From assembly GCA_937872385.1 (NCBI GenBank), contig CALMSO010000031.1, positions 1 to 64,000 on the forward strand: a DNA stretch of 64,000 nucleotides, given 5' to 3'. Below the pieces are notes generated by a model. The model made no database searches. It worked only from the letters and a program-made list of their open reading frames with translations, and was not told the origin of the DNA. This stretch comes from an uncultured Saprospiraceae bacterium. GTDB lineage: Bacteria; Bacteroidota; Bacteroidia; Chitinophagales; Saprospiraceae. The position numbers and the translations under genes were made by a program. Shown here piece by piece: positions 20,001-26,914 of the stretch. Each line of letters starts with the position of its first letter. Within the stretch, counting starts at the first letter, position 1.

Positions 20001-20348
20001 CAGGTTTAGCTGATAATTGACCGTTTTGCCCGGTCCCACGAAGTGCCGGTAGCTGTCGCTCAGGTTGTTCATCCCGAATACAAAAGGTGCCAAATCCACC
20101 ACCGATTGCCCGAACACCTCTACGCCTGTATCCGTATTCAGTATCTGAATATATACGCCTTCGTCATAGGGATTGCTCATCGCATCTACCAAGCAGAGGT
20201 AGTCAATATTCCATTCTAATTCAATGTAAGCATCGTTGATATCCGTACTTTGTACGAAAGTGGTGCTTTGCCCTATGGCAAGAAATCGGGAGAACAATAT
20301 CAAAACGGCTATTAATGCAATAGCGTTAGGTCTAATCCGGATTTTCAT
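8037..20348 (-). CDS. Giant (4103-residue) multidomain T9SS cargo protein
   Basis: The signal peptide (MKIRIRPNAIALIAVLILF, then SRFLAIGQS) supports the start. Domains in approximate order: FN3-like repeats with the recurring FRIYRDG / GFEVYRS phrase at ~150-1470, interrupted by carboxypeptidase-regulatory-like beta-sandwiches at ~320-400 and ~890-970; FG-GAP (integrin-alpha-like) blades at ~1470-1830, with VVGAP, IVGNIMVVGAD and IIIGAPYHDGKG phrases; another FN3-like domain, then two more carboxypeptidase-regulatory-like domains at ~1920-2070. An unassigned glycine-rich region spans ~2400-2815. Further beta-rich parts follow, including a Big/Ig-like region with ITFNKNI-type logic near 3150. 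WRVNPADF modules lie at ~3306-3420 and ~3639-3757, a SprB repeat at ~3763-3833, an Ig_7-like domain, a PKD domain at ~3923-4003 and a T9SS sorting domain at ~4017-4103 (VRPNPFLRQLTV ... AAGAYLLEVTNNKGE). It is predicted to be a very long cell-surface fibre or adhesin. The reading frame is intact throughout. Confidence 0.9.
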   Translation of the reverse strand: MKIRIRPNAIALIAVLILFSRFLAIGQSTTFVQSTDINDAYIELEWNIDYLCLVDAMSNPYDEGVYIQILNTDTGVEVFGQSVVDLAPFVFGMNNLSDSYRHFVGPGKTVNYQLNLLQIGDGSPVLAANCTTRNLTGTTLAFQAPTLVTASDATRPESITISWKNNSKLSSRFRIYRDGAIIAIISGTQTIDTTFTYIDAYRATAANSIVNGANYNYCIETFSTVFNTAYAQVCDPGSTYDIGLNATDNTFADKVELTWNNVAAFCTQIIIRRNGVLIATLPNTATSYADTNPIYGFNSTYSIELATGNVITVRDFDQGMVPVNGKIAGRVYTRIDDFPIAGAKVKLEAIVQDSLVVMDSTFTDFTGYYEFDNVYYGVEAVFTLRVSKGTREFLSNPRAITLNPSMPKRLNVDFLARTGYDPGTFAINITNYTLTPDPTSDKVLISWDYTSTADTTYFNLYREATLIARLNDANGAVMSFEDLGGTPEWNYEYRLIAYAIAGERITTVAQKQITVFPAVTPVATFTALADNALGVVNLNWTHTSSNFTGFRIYRNGVQIANLANSVFSYTDLEGTPGASVTYAITAYRSLGEVDYESVALVAPAVTYPVLLAPVGVAVTPVPASDLVRISWTVPGNLMPSYNYTGFKLYRNDEVIGYLLKAFAPAAGMVMLEDKTGIPGMSYNYRVSSYIEHGAAVQEVSSPVVSGVFPPVLAPTGLVATPGQGMIDLAWNAHSSTNHDGFVILRGAAPDSVGMTGVGVYNFTNYINNPPFNSAVPYQVRSFRVINEVYYYSAPTTASATPLAGPNNPPLVTNFIASTDIPDHVKLSWTYPAFLLSTFTIYRDGVPIATNLPTTLRAYYDYNATPGVSHVYAIETSYLMNTSQQVKAEGMRRSLKAISGKVITALGGQGVPNVCLVATATNYYAKRFTDSTGYYRFESVPDINNLMISVEVQAPNSNIAVNPQVVTIGTTREYTLNFIDNYELPTIPSPLAAIKQVSATPSPSNMGVVVSWTTSNSNYSGFEVYRSTTLIATVSKGDPLTFTDTKGVPGILYAYRVRAFLDNETDRIFSNYGTAAASYPVLEPVTNLTATPLNAQNKLLLQWSHPYDSHRYYLISRNDNPIAIVNTGGVLAYEDITGVPGQLYRYTVTAVKLTDSGIFESNKESVTVNYPAVARVQNLVATKPVDALVSPAYELNHVRLNWNYISVFGEGFEVFRNDTLIAQLPFDTTFYEDYAGFPGAVSEYKVVARLKRENMIYSSRFSAATITYPALAPPYDVSSAVDAAVGNVKVNYRYQAPGVTGYYIFKMRMTLNMGNILVMDTVYDATFDAMILKDYRDLDGVPNLDTEYEIQAFSIRDGKEYKSVKVPAGTRMYPMLPTPSNFMATDGTVFNAVDLTWVYNPGVSIDGFELDIPGQGTLIIGKGKRSYTAIVNMIANNAMPATYRIRSFKVIFNTTYYSDYASDNGIAGIQQQTFNRFTDAAANATVGWAVAMDGNKAVVGAPFSNGGAGNAAWYEKTNDTWVRRNGIGGGGSVKQYGYDVDIVGDRSAVGAPASDGTGPNTGFVYFYNGGFNPVLTNSWQIGATDLRFGADVAIGTSDVNNVNMFVNIESAAQVYYFANNGASPQGNYTNPSNNERYVSLAASDTYVIAGSASDVTDVRGLIDIYRRNAGNFAFQQSIMGEQSGDNFGISVDIVGNIMVVGADRKNQSGVVYVYENSNGTWQQIQRINQPALPNNSNADRFGFSVATNGEFLVVGAPGHFAPGSNSVRTGLAFLYRRSGSTYEFIETISMPDGIGTNGNSYGFAVDVTKDDIIIGAPYHDGKGAVFFYSTDLNQLWYYRLDNVTASDGTLSNGTRIDWTFSGNKSYIDGFNIYRDGELIASVDGFRNFYLDPDGIPGQIYTYSVAVKSNTGKLSLTKADTGFRRANGVLAGEVRTLRGNSPVQGVRITANGEVNGEFYTYTGMSDVNGRFSIPSVFYGDSSATYRVVPFFPKHTYDPEMVDVTLTPQQNIQSSILFLDQTAFIVQGKIQREGIPCGLDSIRVSAVSTFMNGTTSTRSVTSNINGEYSVVIDPAQANLREIKIEIDNFRILQGGAGGNDTIFFAFRPEGQSVFNMADLATIPITTTLDFTDTLTYPVKLLVQNACELPISASQFRIRARTLDGCYDRTFVTNTAGQVTANLPPLDLVLNVTGVNNLTIQNLQALDYLEYRPTMLDLFAIHRDTARSLTPLQLDSLTQQKFVYHKPPNINIISGLNRFFCDDPNKAAIIEQDERVRLKITVSESHNGQDCDVSEGYLRIINAAASETDPVIIPYVDSIGGFPVYEFLGGFPNLVEPFLQGLVVEYFSENNDFLGNIVQPIFVEGISAVPGTDIIVNPSRNDQVQFPLFILRDPPGDGSSSTISTGETFSGSVSFAQSEEGGATFYVNQEIKIFGVGGSFKFDATLGGGGKQGRGWEYSVTTSQTLSTSDSDTRIGRKADVIAGVGLSMQYGLVQELRAGCDTVFQTTRLGFSPHSVNTTWIYTVEQIENIIEGYRVDSARVVAGELQITRNDSTLTQAQALSLLDTYKDNWMQVLEYHDLKTLPHFLLCSTPPDSVLPQNIQNAVSGWKNQFCTKIGTFDDKGEFKMNDPSTIVWNDELIRLYNAAGTAIRNLVDNTPNPNVPLVWQYGSRTSIDDYVDNQYNALFGPLAENITFGGGTSISKSIDVAQASSKSFGTSFNFGTNLDLSFDFGDDITFVVAPFGLGKLVKVADLKTSVGGKVSFMYKIEEERKVAESRTVNIGYTLTDNDVGDQFSVAVIQGASQNHTPYFSTFGGRSGCPVEDVTIARDNIDIRLVDPNTGATFFNQTQYEVPGNEPAVFFLQLTNRNPFNETRNMSVYVDNATNLNGARVLLGSTYIGEDQYVFMPANQPLTIPLTIERGLVAYEHPNITICAYPFCYDGAITFDQTKCITVSAFFQNPCSPVTIVRPNNNWVINRRNPLLADSREAMPIFIADYKADNPILESVKLQYRRLAGGSEWEDIPLSDYRAPNFIVTADALKMYNDTTFFPGQQPTFPFIWDITDNFTRYPDGEYEIRAVALCGPNQRTFSNAIRGRIDRTRIGLFGQPQPADGRLEIGDEISVTFNKNIDCGLVNSPMFIDTSFYLFRQSDMMRIPATASCLNNKLIFNIGPYENFDGDTLLAMLANVRDLSGNKIDTIRWDFVVVTHPLYWGTSTIELQMYQNDTRIISPTLFSTYGGLPVAATLNSVGGAPWLNFPSPISVPNQGLPVPLTLNTNGLAVGTYTETIEVDVVGQMRQPAITIILRVSAQPPNWRVNPADFSDLQPLVLVANWQYEGDSQTSTDSLDLISAWIDNEIRGVANVVNAGNNTYAAYLTVYGNSPADLGKPVEFRVWDASQGMEYDAHLVSLTIDTIRYQTATVLGTVQNPILLEVDSLYDKARYIPVNGSGWTWFSLNSRENNMNVNRILRELVDSEDGDIIRTQSTSASFLPGVGWVSTGGLSLMNVSSGYAIYRNNPEEDSIRVTGRNAVYTNQQLQQGWNFVGYPRQVASPINTVLNLLPTNENAQIFTSRSLFDNNVGELAQFTTPPGLWLGNLTTMKPNRAYQIQVPGPSIWLIPGSTGAAPLTGETEKQRAEEKSGDTGSMEVDMNDPATWKVNPAAFAQSMIIVAEIRIDGELALDEQSMVAAFVDGECRGVAALQYVEPLDKYVVTLFVYANRSGERVEFRIFDASSSEVYHHGEHLAFVSNKIEGSLLNTYLFENRSKPKATLSATPVNCAADQSGTARVEEIRGGIPPYEVRWSTGATDLNIEQLAAGIYRVEIVDSLGQVFKDSVQVANREVYIPAPTVSLNGGQPICQGTEVWIAAQSNRDGANYRWYDSDGKLLSESELYHLPKVTKSITLFVETTLDGCASERVVVPLSVQAPDATFMVSPNTTITAGDTLFLEPIADVHPSYEYAWTVEPDITKHEPKAFHVYQTPGLYNLSLSVVDADGCKAVESREQYIQVLLSTNVNNLSVATFEVSVRPNPFLRQLTVVTEVRQPDEYHFTIRDVAGRVLWMQKEKLISGHNETAFNLQATELAAGAYLLEVTNNKGEKAAIQIIKRATP

Positions 20349-21128
20349 AAGAGATTATGAATTCGTTAGTAATATAACTACTCCGATTTTCGTTATACAC
20401 AGGCCTTTCATACGATTCTTGAAATCAAAAATCGATACTTATTTACCTGTTGTAATAAATCGTTATTAAGGTCGTCTGTCTTAGCAATTTCATCATGACT
20501 ATTTCCGAATATAATAACACCTTCGTAACTGTAATAACATACAGTTGCAATGTGCATTTATTTACAATAACAAACAATGCACGTAGGTTATATTTCTTCC
20601 GAAGCAAACAATTTTCATTCAGCGTCGGGGAAACGTAATCTTCCTAAGAGCGTTAAAGCTAATATAATCAACAAAACAAGAAGAGCCTTTGCAGGATTAT
20701 GCGTGTGCGTGTGCGTATTGAAGTGAATAATCAGCAATTGTGTAAACCGTCCTGAGCATACTTGCTAGCAATGAAGCGTTTCTTTCTTGCACCTTTTGAG
20801 GGGAACACTGTGCAGGTTGAAAGAAAATTTACTTTTAGCTTGCGAAAGTGCTTTTTGCTACGTCTTGAAAGCAATTCGGGTGTAAATCTACGGAAAATAT
20901 GGTAAGTAGCAAGATATTGACGTTTTTTTTTAAAATTTCACGATTTTAGTTACAAAAGCATCCCTGTTTTGAAAAAAAGTAATAATTTGGTCGGCTAATC
21001 AGCATGATAAACTTTCCTGGCATCCTCAAGCAAAAAGCTTCTTGTCTTTCCCTATTTATAGGAAACGACCCGGTCGAACGTTGGCGATTCAAAATTCGAA
21101 GCCCCGAAAAGTTGACAAAATAAATACG
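20349..21128. other. Gene-free divergent spacer, AT-rich
   Basis: About 780 bases between the divergent T9SS cargo gene and polysaccharide cluster; it must hold promoters for both. I found no exact TAnnTTTG motif in a suitable place. It contains a 7-bp inverted repeat (GTGCATT 20552-20558 / AATGCAC 20576-20582) and a short GTGTGC run near 20700-20715. No protein-coding frame of convincing composition, tRNA or known RNA was seen. Confidence 0.6.
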
Positions 21129-22145
21129 ATGTTGCCGTCAAACACTATTGTACACGGGATGTGGATCGGGGAAACGCTTAGCCCGCTTGAATTGCTTACG
21201 ATCAAGTCATTTGTATCGTGCGGCCATTCTTTCTGGTTGTGGACCTACGATGCTATCCAGACTCCGTTGCCAGAGGGCACCTTATTAAAGGATGCCCGAC
21301 AGGTTTTGCCGGAGGCCGCCGTATTTCGGTATCAATTTGGCAATCAATTTGGGCACGGCAAGGGGAGTTTGGCCGGTTTTTCTGACATTTTTCGCTACAA
21401 GCTTTTGTACGAATATGGCGGCTGGTGGGCAGATATGGACATTACCTGCCTGCGCCCGCTGCACTTCGAGGCACCTTACGTTTTTCGTTCGCACGATGTC
21501 TTTCCGGTGGTAGGCAATTTAATGAAATGCCCGCCCCACAGTGCGCTTATGCGCGATTGCTTCGAGCGGGCCTCGGCATTAGTCCATGAAAAAAACGCCG
21601 ACTGGCTGCTGCCCATTCGCATCCTGAACGAAGCCATCGAACAGCAAGGACTTTCGAAATACATAAAGGATATATCTAATGCCGACCGTTGGGAGCAGGT
21701 GCAGTTTTATACCCGTTTTCCGGCCAAACTCCCCGACCGCTATTATGTATTGCACTGGATGAACGAAGAATGGCGGGCCAGAAGCCTGAGCAAAAACACC
21801 TGCACCCGCTATGGGCTGCTGGATACACTTATGACCCAACACGCTATACCCATTACCCGCCAATTGCCGCCCGATAAGTTGACTTACATCTGGCAATGGC
21901 TAAAAATTATCTTGATTCCGCTACTACCCCAGCCCTTGCGCCGAGGGCTGAAAGCTTTATACTTTGGCATTCGCAGGGGGCTGTCCAGCATTTTGCGCTT
22001 TTACATTTTGCCACTCATTCCTCGGAGCTGGAAGAACACAATCAAACAACGATGGCACACAAGGGCATCAGCCCGAAAAACACCAGACCCCAAAACTACA
22101 CCAGAACGAGCCGAGCTACTGCCGGCAGAAAGTACAAATCACTAA
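21129..22145 (+). CDS. Glycosyltransferase with DXD motif (GT32 / capsular polysaccharide type)
   Basis: The start is placed at ATG 21129 (MLPSNTIVHGMWIGETLSPLE), since the family begins with an I-P---H-+W-G strand. An upstream TTG at 21042 would add 29 residues that do not fit the family. The 338-residue product shows SFWLWTYD, then GSLAGFSDIFRYKLLYEYGG and WWADMDITCLRPL; DMD is the DXD motif that binds metal and nucleotide-sugar. This matches the GT32-like fold seen in bacterial capsule and O-antigen clusters and in yeast Och1-type mannosyltransferases. The C-terminal ~60 residues are basic and may touch the membrane. It probably adds one sugar to the O-antigen-type glycan made by this cluster; donor and acceptor are unknown. 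Confidence 0.8.
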   Translation: MLPSNTIVHGMWIGETLSPLELLTIKSFVSCGHSFWLWTYDAIQTPLPEGTLLKDARQVLPEAAVFRYQFGNQFGHGKGSLAGFSDIFRYKLLYEYGGWWADMDITCLRPLHFEAPYVFRSHDVFPVVGNLMKCPPHSALMRDCFERASALVHEKNADWLLPIRILNEAIEQQGLSKYIKDISNADRWEQVQFYTRFPAKLPDRYYVLHWMNEEWRARSLSKNTCTRYGLLDTLMTQHAIPITRQLPPDKLTYIWQWLKIILIPLLPQPLRRGLKALYFGIRRGLSSILRFYILPLIPRSWKNTIKQRWHTRASARKTPDPKTTPERAELLPAESTNH

Positions 22146-22155
22146 GCATTGACTC

Positions 22156-23340
22156 ATGAAAATAAACAGACTTACCGTGGCCCTACTTTCCAATACATCC
22201 TGGAGTATTTACAACTTCCGGGCAGGGCTGATAAAACAATTGCTGCGGTCGGGCGTCCGAGTGGTCGTCATTGCACCTCAGGATGCCTATAGCGACCGGC
22301 TGCGGGAGTGGGGGTGCAGCTTCGAGGCGGTTCAGCTCGACCAGTATGGTACTAACCCGCTGCAAGACCTGCGATATTTTAGGCAACTGGCGAGCATATT
22401 TGGCAAATATCCGATCAATTTTGTCATTACATACACCATCAAGCCCAATATCTACGGGCACTTGGCGGCCCGCCTGCACGGCATTCCCGGTTTGGCGGTG
22501 GTCACTGGTCTGGGGCATTTATTTACTGCCGTCAGTTGGAAAACCGTTGTCGCACGTTTGCTGTACCGTTTCGCCTTGCGCCCGCGCAGAAAGGTTTGGT
22601 TTTTGAATCAAGAAGACCGACAATTATTCCTGGACTACAAGATCGTTCGCGCGGCCCAAACCGATTACCTACCCAGTGAAGGCATTGATGATCAAGTATT
22701 TGCGCCAAGCAAGAAGCCTGTTGAGCCGACGATATTTACTTTTCTGTTTGCTGGTCGGCTGATGGATGAAAAAGGCGTCCGCGATTTTGCCGCCGCTGCT
22801 CGGTTAGTAAAAAGCCAACACCCTCAGGTGCAGTTTGAAATATTAGGTTTTATTGAATCCGGTTTTCCGCACGCTGTTTCGCGGCAGGAACTCCAAGAAT
22901 GGGAAGATGAAGGGATACTGCGCTATCTTGGCGAAACCGACGACATGGCCCAACACCTCAACCGGGTGCAGTGCGTCGTGCTGCCCTCGTATTATAGAGA
23001 AGGCGTGCCGCGTATTTTATTAGAAGCTGCCAGCATGGAGCTACCGGTCATCAGCACGGACAATGTTGGTTGTAGAGATATAGCGCGCCACAATTATAAT
23101 GGTTATCTTTGCGCCAAGCGCGATGTACAGGGGCTGGCGCACTGCATGGAGCAAATGCTGCAACTACCGCCCGAAAAACGACAAGCCATGGGGCGCAGGG
23201 GCAGAAATTTAGTATTACATAATTTTCAGGAAGCGTTAGTCGTCAATCGTTATCTCACAGTATTGGAGCAGCATTTTTCCATCATCCCAAGGGCAAGCCA
23301 GGAAGCGCTGGCACCAATTGTGCAGATGGAAATAAAATAG
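22156..23340 (+). CDS. GT4 family glycosyltransferase
   Basis: A 394-residue GT-B fold enzyme. The N-terminal domain opens with VALLSNTSWSIYNFRAGLI and contains TYTIKPNIYGHLAARLHGIP and VVTGLGHLF, typical of the GT4 enzymes near capsule and O-antigen genes. The C-terminal donor-binding domain has FLFAGRLMDEKGV and the E-x7-E signature in REGVPRILLEAASMELPVIS. Retaining transfer from a nucleotide-sugar to a lipid-linked glycan on the cytoplasmic face is expected for the family. It lies ten bases after the DXD glycosyltransferase gene and 33 bases before the O-antigen ligase-like gene, so it is part of the same transcription unit. Sugar specificity cannot be read from the sequence. Confidence 0.88.
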   Translation: MKINRLTVALLSNTSWSIYNFRAGLIKQLLRSGVRVVVIAPQDAYSDRLREWGCSFEAVQLDQYGTNPLQDLRYFRQLASIFGKYPINFVITYTIKPNIYGHLAARLHGIPGLAVVTGLGHLFTAVSWKTVVARLLYRFALRPRRKVWFLNQEDRQLFLDYKIVRAAQTDYLPSEGIDDQVFAPSKKPVEPTIFTFLFAGRLMDEKGVRDFAAAARLVKSQHPQVQFEILGFIESGFPHAVSRQELQEWEDEGILRYLGETDDMAQHLNRVQCVVLPSYYREGVPRILLEAASMELPVISTDNVGCRDIARHNYNGYLCAKRDVQGLAHCMEQMLQLPPEKRQAMGRRGRNLVLHNFQEALVVNRYLTVLEQHFSIIPRASQEALAPIVQMEIK

Positions 23341-23373
23341 TATCTTTTTGAGGTAGCTCATCAAATACAAATT

Positions 23374-25371
23374 ATGGGAAAGCTGTATAAAAAGAAACAG
23401 ATAAAACCATCCATTGCTGGGCAAGGGCGGCATCCGCAGGCTAAGGTGGTCAGTAAGCCCCAGAAGAACGCTTGGAATCAGGCGGCTGTGGCCCAATATG
23501 TTCTTATCGTTTTACTTACAGGTACTTTTTTTTTGTATGATGGTCGCATCCGCGATCCCTATCTCGCACCGCGCTTTGTATTTGTAGCTACCTTTGTAGG
23601 TGTGGCTATTTACTGGTTAGTGGTGCGTCAAAAACAATCATTGGATATTGCTTCCCCACTTACAAGGGGTTTTCTGGGCATTGGCATTGCTTTTATAGCA
23701 TGGAATATCATTTGTACTGGACAATCCGTGAACATAACCGAAAGTATTTTTTTTATAGCCCGCAACTTCCTGTTTTTCTTGTCTTTTTTATTAATGCTGA
23801 TATTACTTAGTCGCCACCCCAATCCACTAACTATCACCAAAGCCCTGACGCTGGCACTCATTGCCCTATCATACATTGGCGTTTTTCAATTTTATGATTT
23901 TGCCTTCACTTTCATACCTGGCAATCCGCGGCCCACAGGCATTTCGGGCAACCGCAATCTATATGCGTCCTTTTTGACCCTATTACTGCCTTTTGCTTTT
24001 TACACACTCCTGTTTGCCAAACCTATCTGGAAAGGTATCGCTGCTATTGCCATTAGTGTAGGCATATTTTCCGTTATTATAGGTCAGACCCGCTCCGCGT
24101 GGCTTGCTTTTATCCTCGGTGCTATTTTCTTTCAGATCGGCTTTTGGATATTTCAAAAAAAACTTCCCCGGCGAATGGTAAGCAACTGGCGCTGGGGGAG
24201 CCTATCGCTGGCAGCCATAATTTTCCTAGCAGTGACGATTGTAATTCAAACCGATAAAGATGGCAAAACGCAGGCACTGCTACAAAGCCGGTTGCAAAGT
24301 TTGTTTAGCCTGAATGACTTAGACCCAGCCAATGAAGCCGGTCGCAATATTAACGAACGGCTTATAGTATGGAAAGGGACGGTCACTATGATTCAAGATG
24401 CGCCGCTTATGGGTTTCGGCCCCGGCAATTGGCGCTTGGTTTTTCCGCACTACGGCGGCATGAGCGCCCTCAAGGATGGCACGCCAGAGCAAATTGACAA
24501 AGTGCGTGTCCAACCCCACAACGTTTACTTGCATATAACTTCCGAAACGGGTATTCCTGGTCTGTTGTTGATGCTCTCACTGGGCATACTACTCCTGATA
24601 GCTGCCCTAAGCAATATGCGGCGTGCCGCTCAACCCGCACCAATAATACTCAACTTACTTATGGTCTGTAGTCTCTTCATCATGGCGGTGGATATGGTCT
24701 TTAGCTTTCCAAACGAGCGCATAGAACATGGCCTGTGCATGGCACTGATCGCAGCACTGGTTTTTTCAGGTCAAGCCTCTTCAGGGGCCCAGCCTGCAAA
24801 AACTTTTTACTTATCGAGCACAGTTTACTTTTCTGCCATTTTTCCGGCATTATTATTTTGTATAACATTGGGCAGCGCCAAGTGGAAATTTGATTATTAT
24901 CAAATGGAAGTTTTACAAGCTTTGACGACTGGCAACCATTCCAAAGTACTGGAAGCAGCCAACAAGGGCAAAAGCAAACTCGTCACGTTAGATCCTATCA
25001 GCGACCCCATGGAGTTTCATGCGGCAAGGTCATACGCTGCCCTGGGGCAATATGACAAAGCCTTAGAAGAAATCACCATTGCCGAGCGGTTTCACCCCAA
25101 CAGTCACCGTATTTGCAATACCAAGGCGGTTATTTACCTTAGTGAAAATCGCTTCCGGGAAGCGATAGCACCTTTGGAAAAAGCCGTTCGGCTGTCACCG
25201 GATTATCAACCCGCTCTCATCAATCTGGCTTACTCTTATTATCGAACCGACCAATACGAAGCAAGCTTGCAAATGCTGAATCGAATAGACCTGAGCCAGG
25301 ATACTACCCTGCAAAACTTCAAGCAGGAAGTGCAATACCGAAGCCAACAGATAAATCGTGATGATCAATAA
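23374..25371 (+). CDS. O-antigen ligase/polymerase family membrane protein with C-terminal TPRs
   Basis: The 665-residue protein has about 11-12 hydrophobic segments between residues ~40 and ~490 and a Wzy_C/WaaL-like central region with GISGNRNLYASFLTLLLPFA, then QTRSAWLAFILGAIF, and GFGPGNWRLVFPHYGG in a periplasmic loop. Residues ~545-655 form tetratricopeptide repeats (ARSYAALGQYDKALEEITIA, then AVIYLSENRFREAIAPLEKA). Enzymes of this superfamily join undecaprenyl-linked glycan to lipid A core (WaaL) or polymerise repeat units (Wzy). With an ABC exporter next door, ligation is the simpler reading, but PglL-type O-oligosaccharyltransferases look similar. It overlaps the next gene by 11-14 bases. 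Confidence 0.8.
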   Translation: MGKLYKKKQIKPSIAGQGRHPQAKVVSKPQKNAWNQAAVAQYVLIVLLTGTFFLYDGRIRDPYLAPRFVFVATFVGVAIYWLVVRQKQSLDIASPLTRGFLGIGIAFIAWNIICTGQSVNITESIFFIARNFLFFLSFLLMLILLSRHPNPLTITKALTLALIALSYIGVFQFYDFAFTFIPGNPRPTGISGNRNLYASFLTLLLPFAFYTLLFAKPIWKGIAAIAISVGIFSVIIGQTRSAWLAFILGAIFFQIGFWIFQKKLPRRMVSNWRWGSLSLAAIIFLAVTIVIQTDKDGKTQALLQSRLQSLFSLNDLDPANEAGRNINERLIVWKGTVTMIQDAPLMGFGPGNWRLVFPHYGGMSALKDGTPEQIDKVRVQPHNVYLHITSETGIPGLLLMLSLGILLLIAALSNMRRAAQPAPIILNLLMVCSLFIMAVDMVFSFPNERIEHGLCMALIAALVFSGQASSGAQPAKTFYLSSTVYFSAIFPALLFCITLGSAKWKFDYYQMEVLQALTTGNHSKVLEAANKGKSKLVTLDPISDPMEFHAARSYAALGQYDKALEEITIAERFHPNSHRICNTKAVIYLSENRFREAIAPLEKAVRLSPDYQPALINLAYSYYRTDQYEASLQMLNRIDLSQDTTLQNFKQEVQYRSQQINRDDQ

Positions 25372-26077
25372 CTGGCTATTCAAATATTGGAATCGAAAAC
25401 AATTCAGCCATTACGAGGCCGCAGGCAGGCATTTGTTGTATCGCCAAAAGTCATACGACCGCTTCATCATCGAAGAAATATGGGAACGTAACGAGTATTT
25501 TCTGTCCGAACAAGACCTCCCGGCGGCAGGTGTCATTATTGATATTGGTGCACATATCGGGGCCTTCGCCTTGCGTGCCAATGCACTTTTCCCGACACAC
25601 AGGATATTAGCCTTCGAACCCGTTGCCGACAATTTTAAATTATTGAAAAAAAACATCGCCATTAATGGCTGCTCGAACATAGAGCCGATACAAGCTGCCA
25701 TCACCGGAAGCACCCAGCGCCTCAATTTATATCTGAGCAAGGAGAATACCGCCGGGCATAGCCAATATATACAGCCGCATCGCGGTGTAGTGAACGTACC
25801 TGCCATACCAATGGCACAACTTTTCGCACGATATGCTATTGAGCAAATAGCACTACTCAAAATAGACTGCGAAGGCAGCGAATATGATATACTGAAACAC
25901 TTAACCCCAGAGCAGTTGGCTAAAATTCATCACCTCTGTGTAGAGTATCACCCAGTGGAGGGGTATAATTTCACGGACTTGCAAAACCGACTGACGGCAC
26001 AGGGATTCTGCCTGGTGCAGCACAAGGAAGGCTACCTGCCAGGGCAAGGAACCGCATTATTTATTCATAAAAAATAG
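25361..26077 (+). CDS. FkbM family SAM-dependent methyltransferase
   Basis: The ATG at 25361 (a GTG three bases upstream is also possible) overlaps the end of the ligase-like gene. The 238-residue protein carries the FkbM Rossmann core: GVIIDIGAHIGAFALRANAL (SAM motif I), then ILAFEPVADNFKLLKKNIAI, and IALLKIDCEGSEYDILKHLT followed by HHLCVEYHPVEG. FkbM enzymes O-methylate sugars and polyketides; in surface-glycan clusters they usually cap or decorate the glycan. The tight spacing to both neighbours places it in the polysaccharide operon. Exact acceptor hydroxyl unknown. Confidence 0.87.
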   Translation: MINNWLFKYWNRKQFSHYEAAGRHLLYRQKSYDRFIIEEIWERNEYFLSEQDLPAAGVIIDIGAHIGAFALRANALFPTHRILAFEPVADNFKLLKKNIAINGCSNIEPIQAAITGSTQRLNLYLSKENTAGHSQYIQPHRGVVNVPAIPMAQLFARYAIEQIALLKIDCEGSEYDILKHLTPEQLAKIHHLCVEYHPVEGYNFTDLQNRLTAQGFCLVQHKEGYLPGQGTALFIHKK

Positions 26078-26086
26078 AATAATAAA

Positions 26087-26914
26087 GTGCCTACAAAAAA
26101 AATGTACTTATTTACCAATCGTACCCAGCCATTACTACCCTATCTGGCGCAAATATGGAGCTTCAGGCTATTAGTACTTTCATTAGCACGGCGCGACTGG
26201 AAAATAAAATATGCGCAAACCTTCCTCGGCGTACTTTGGTCAGTTATTCAGCCTATTGTCGGGTTGCTCATTTTTACTTTTTTCTTTGAAAGGGTAATTC
26301 CAATTGGCGATAAAATTGACTATCCTTACGCTATTTTTGCTTTCAGCGGAATGATTTGCTGGTATTATTTTAGCTTCAATGTGACGCAGGGCGGTACAGC
26401 ATTATTACAACATCAAGACCTGATAAAAAAAATTTATTTCCCCCGCATCGTTTTGCCTCTATCCAAGGCAATGGTGGGGCTGGCTGATTTTTTTACCGCC
26501 CTGGCGCTGCTCTTCATCCTGATGCTCGTCAAAGGATACATACCTGGAAAAAACTTTCTTTTTTTTCCATTATTTTTAGCTGCCAATATAATAGTCGGGC
26601 TTTCAGTTAGTATATGGCTAAGCGCCTTAACTATACGCTATCGAGATTTTAATCATATTATACCCTATCTCATCAATTTTGGCATCTGGCTTACACCTGT
26701 TTTTTATCCGGCTACCCTCATACCCGAAGCCTATGCTTATTTCATTTACCTGAATCCGGTAGCCGGAGCTATAGACGGATTTCGCTGGTGCCTGATCGAA
26801 GGAAGTACCTTTCCGATACAATACTGGACGGGATTTATGATTGCCGGCATTTTATTTGTTAGCGGAGTTATTTACTTCAGAAAAGTGGAAAATGAACTAA
26901 CCGACTGGATATGA
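26087..26914 (+). CDS. wzm: Polysaccharide ABC transporter permease (Wzm type)
   Basis: A membrane protein with six hydrophobic segments and the signature of the ABC-2 polysaccharide exporters: LARRDWKIKYAQTFLGVLWS near residue 40, then ALLQHQDLIKKIYFPRIVLP near residue 110 and WLTPVFYPATLIPEAYAYFI near residue 205. GTG 26087 or ATG 26102 may start it; the latter gives 270 residues. It forms the transmembrane half of an exporter that moves a finished undecaprenyl-linked glycan across the inner membrane. Its stop overlaps the start of the ATPase gene by four bases (ATGA), a sign of translational coupling of exporter subunits. Confidence 0.92.
   Translation: MPTKKMYLFTNRTQPLLPYLAQIWSFRLLVLSLARRDWKIKYAQTFLGVLWSVIQPIVGLLIFTFFFERVIPIGDKIDYPYAIFAFSGMICWYYFSFNVTQGGTALLQHQDLIKKIYFPRIVLPLSKAMVGLADFFTALALLFILMLVKGYIPGKNFLFFPLFLAANIIVGLSVSIWLSALTIRYRDFNHIIPYLINFGIWLTPVFYPATLIPEAYAYFIYLNPVAGAIDGFRWCLIEGSTFPIQYWTGFMIAGILFVSGVIYFRKVENELTDWI

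Noticed and set aside
21042..21128. TTG start that adds 29 residues to the first glycosyltransferase
   Set aside because: The added residues are unlike the family, whose first strand begins after ATG 21129.
20349..21128. tRNA, small RNA or riboswitch in the large divergent spacer
   Set aside because: No cloverleaf, T-loop sequence, known riboswitch core or strong terminator was seen.
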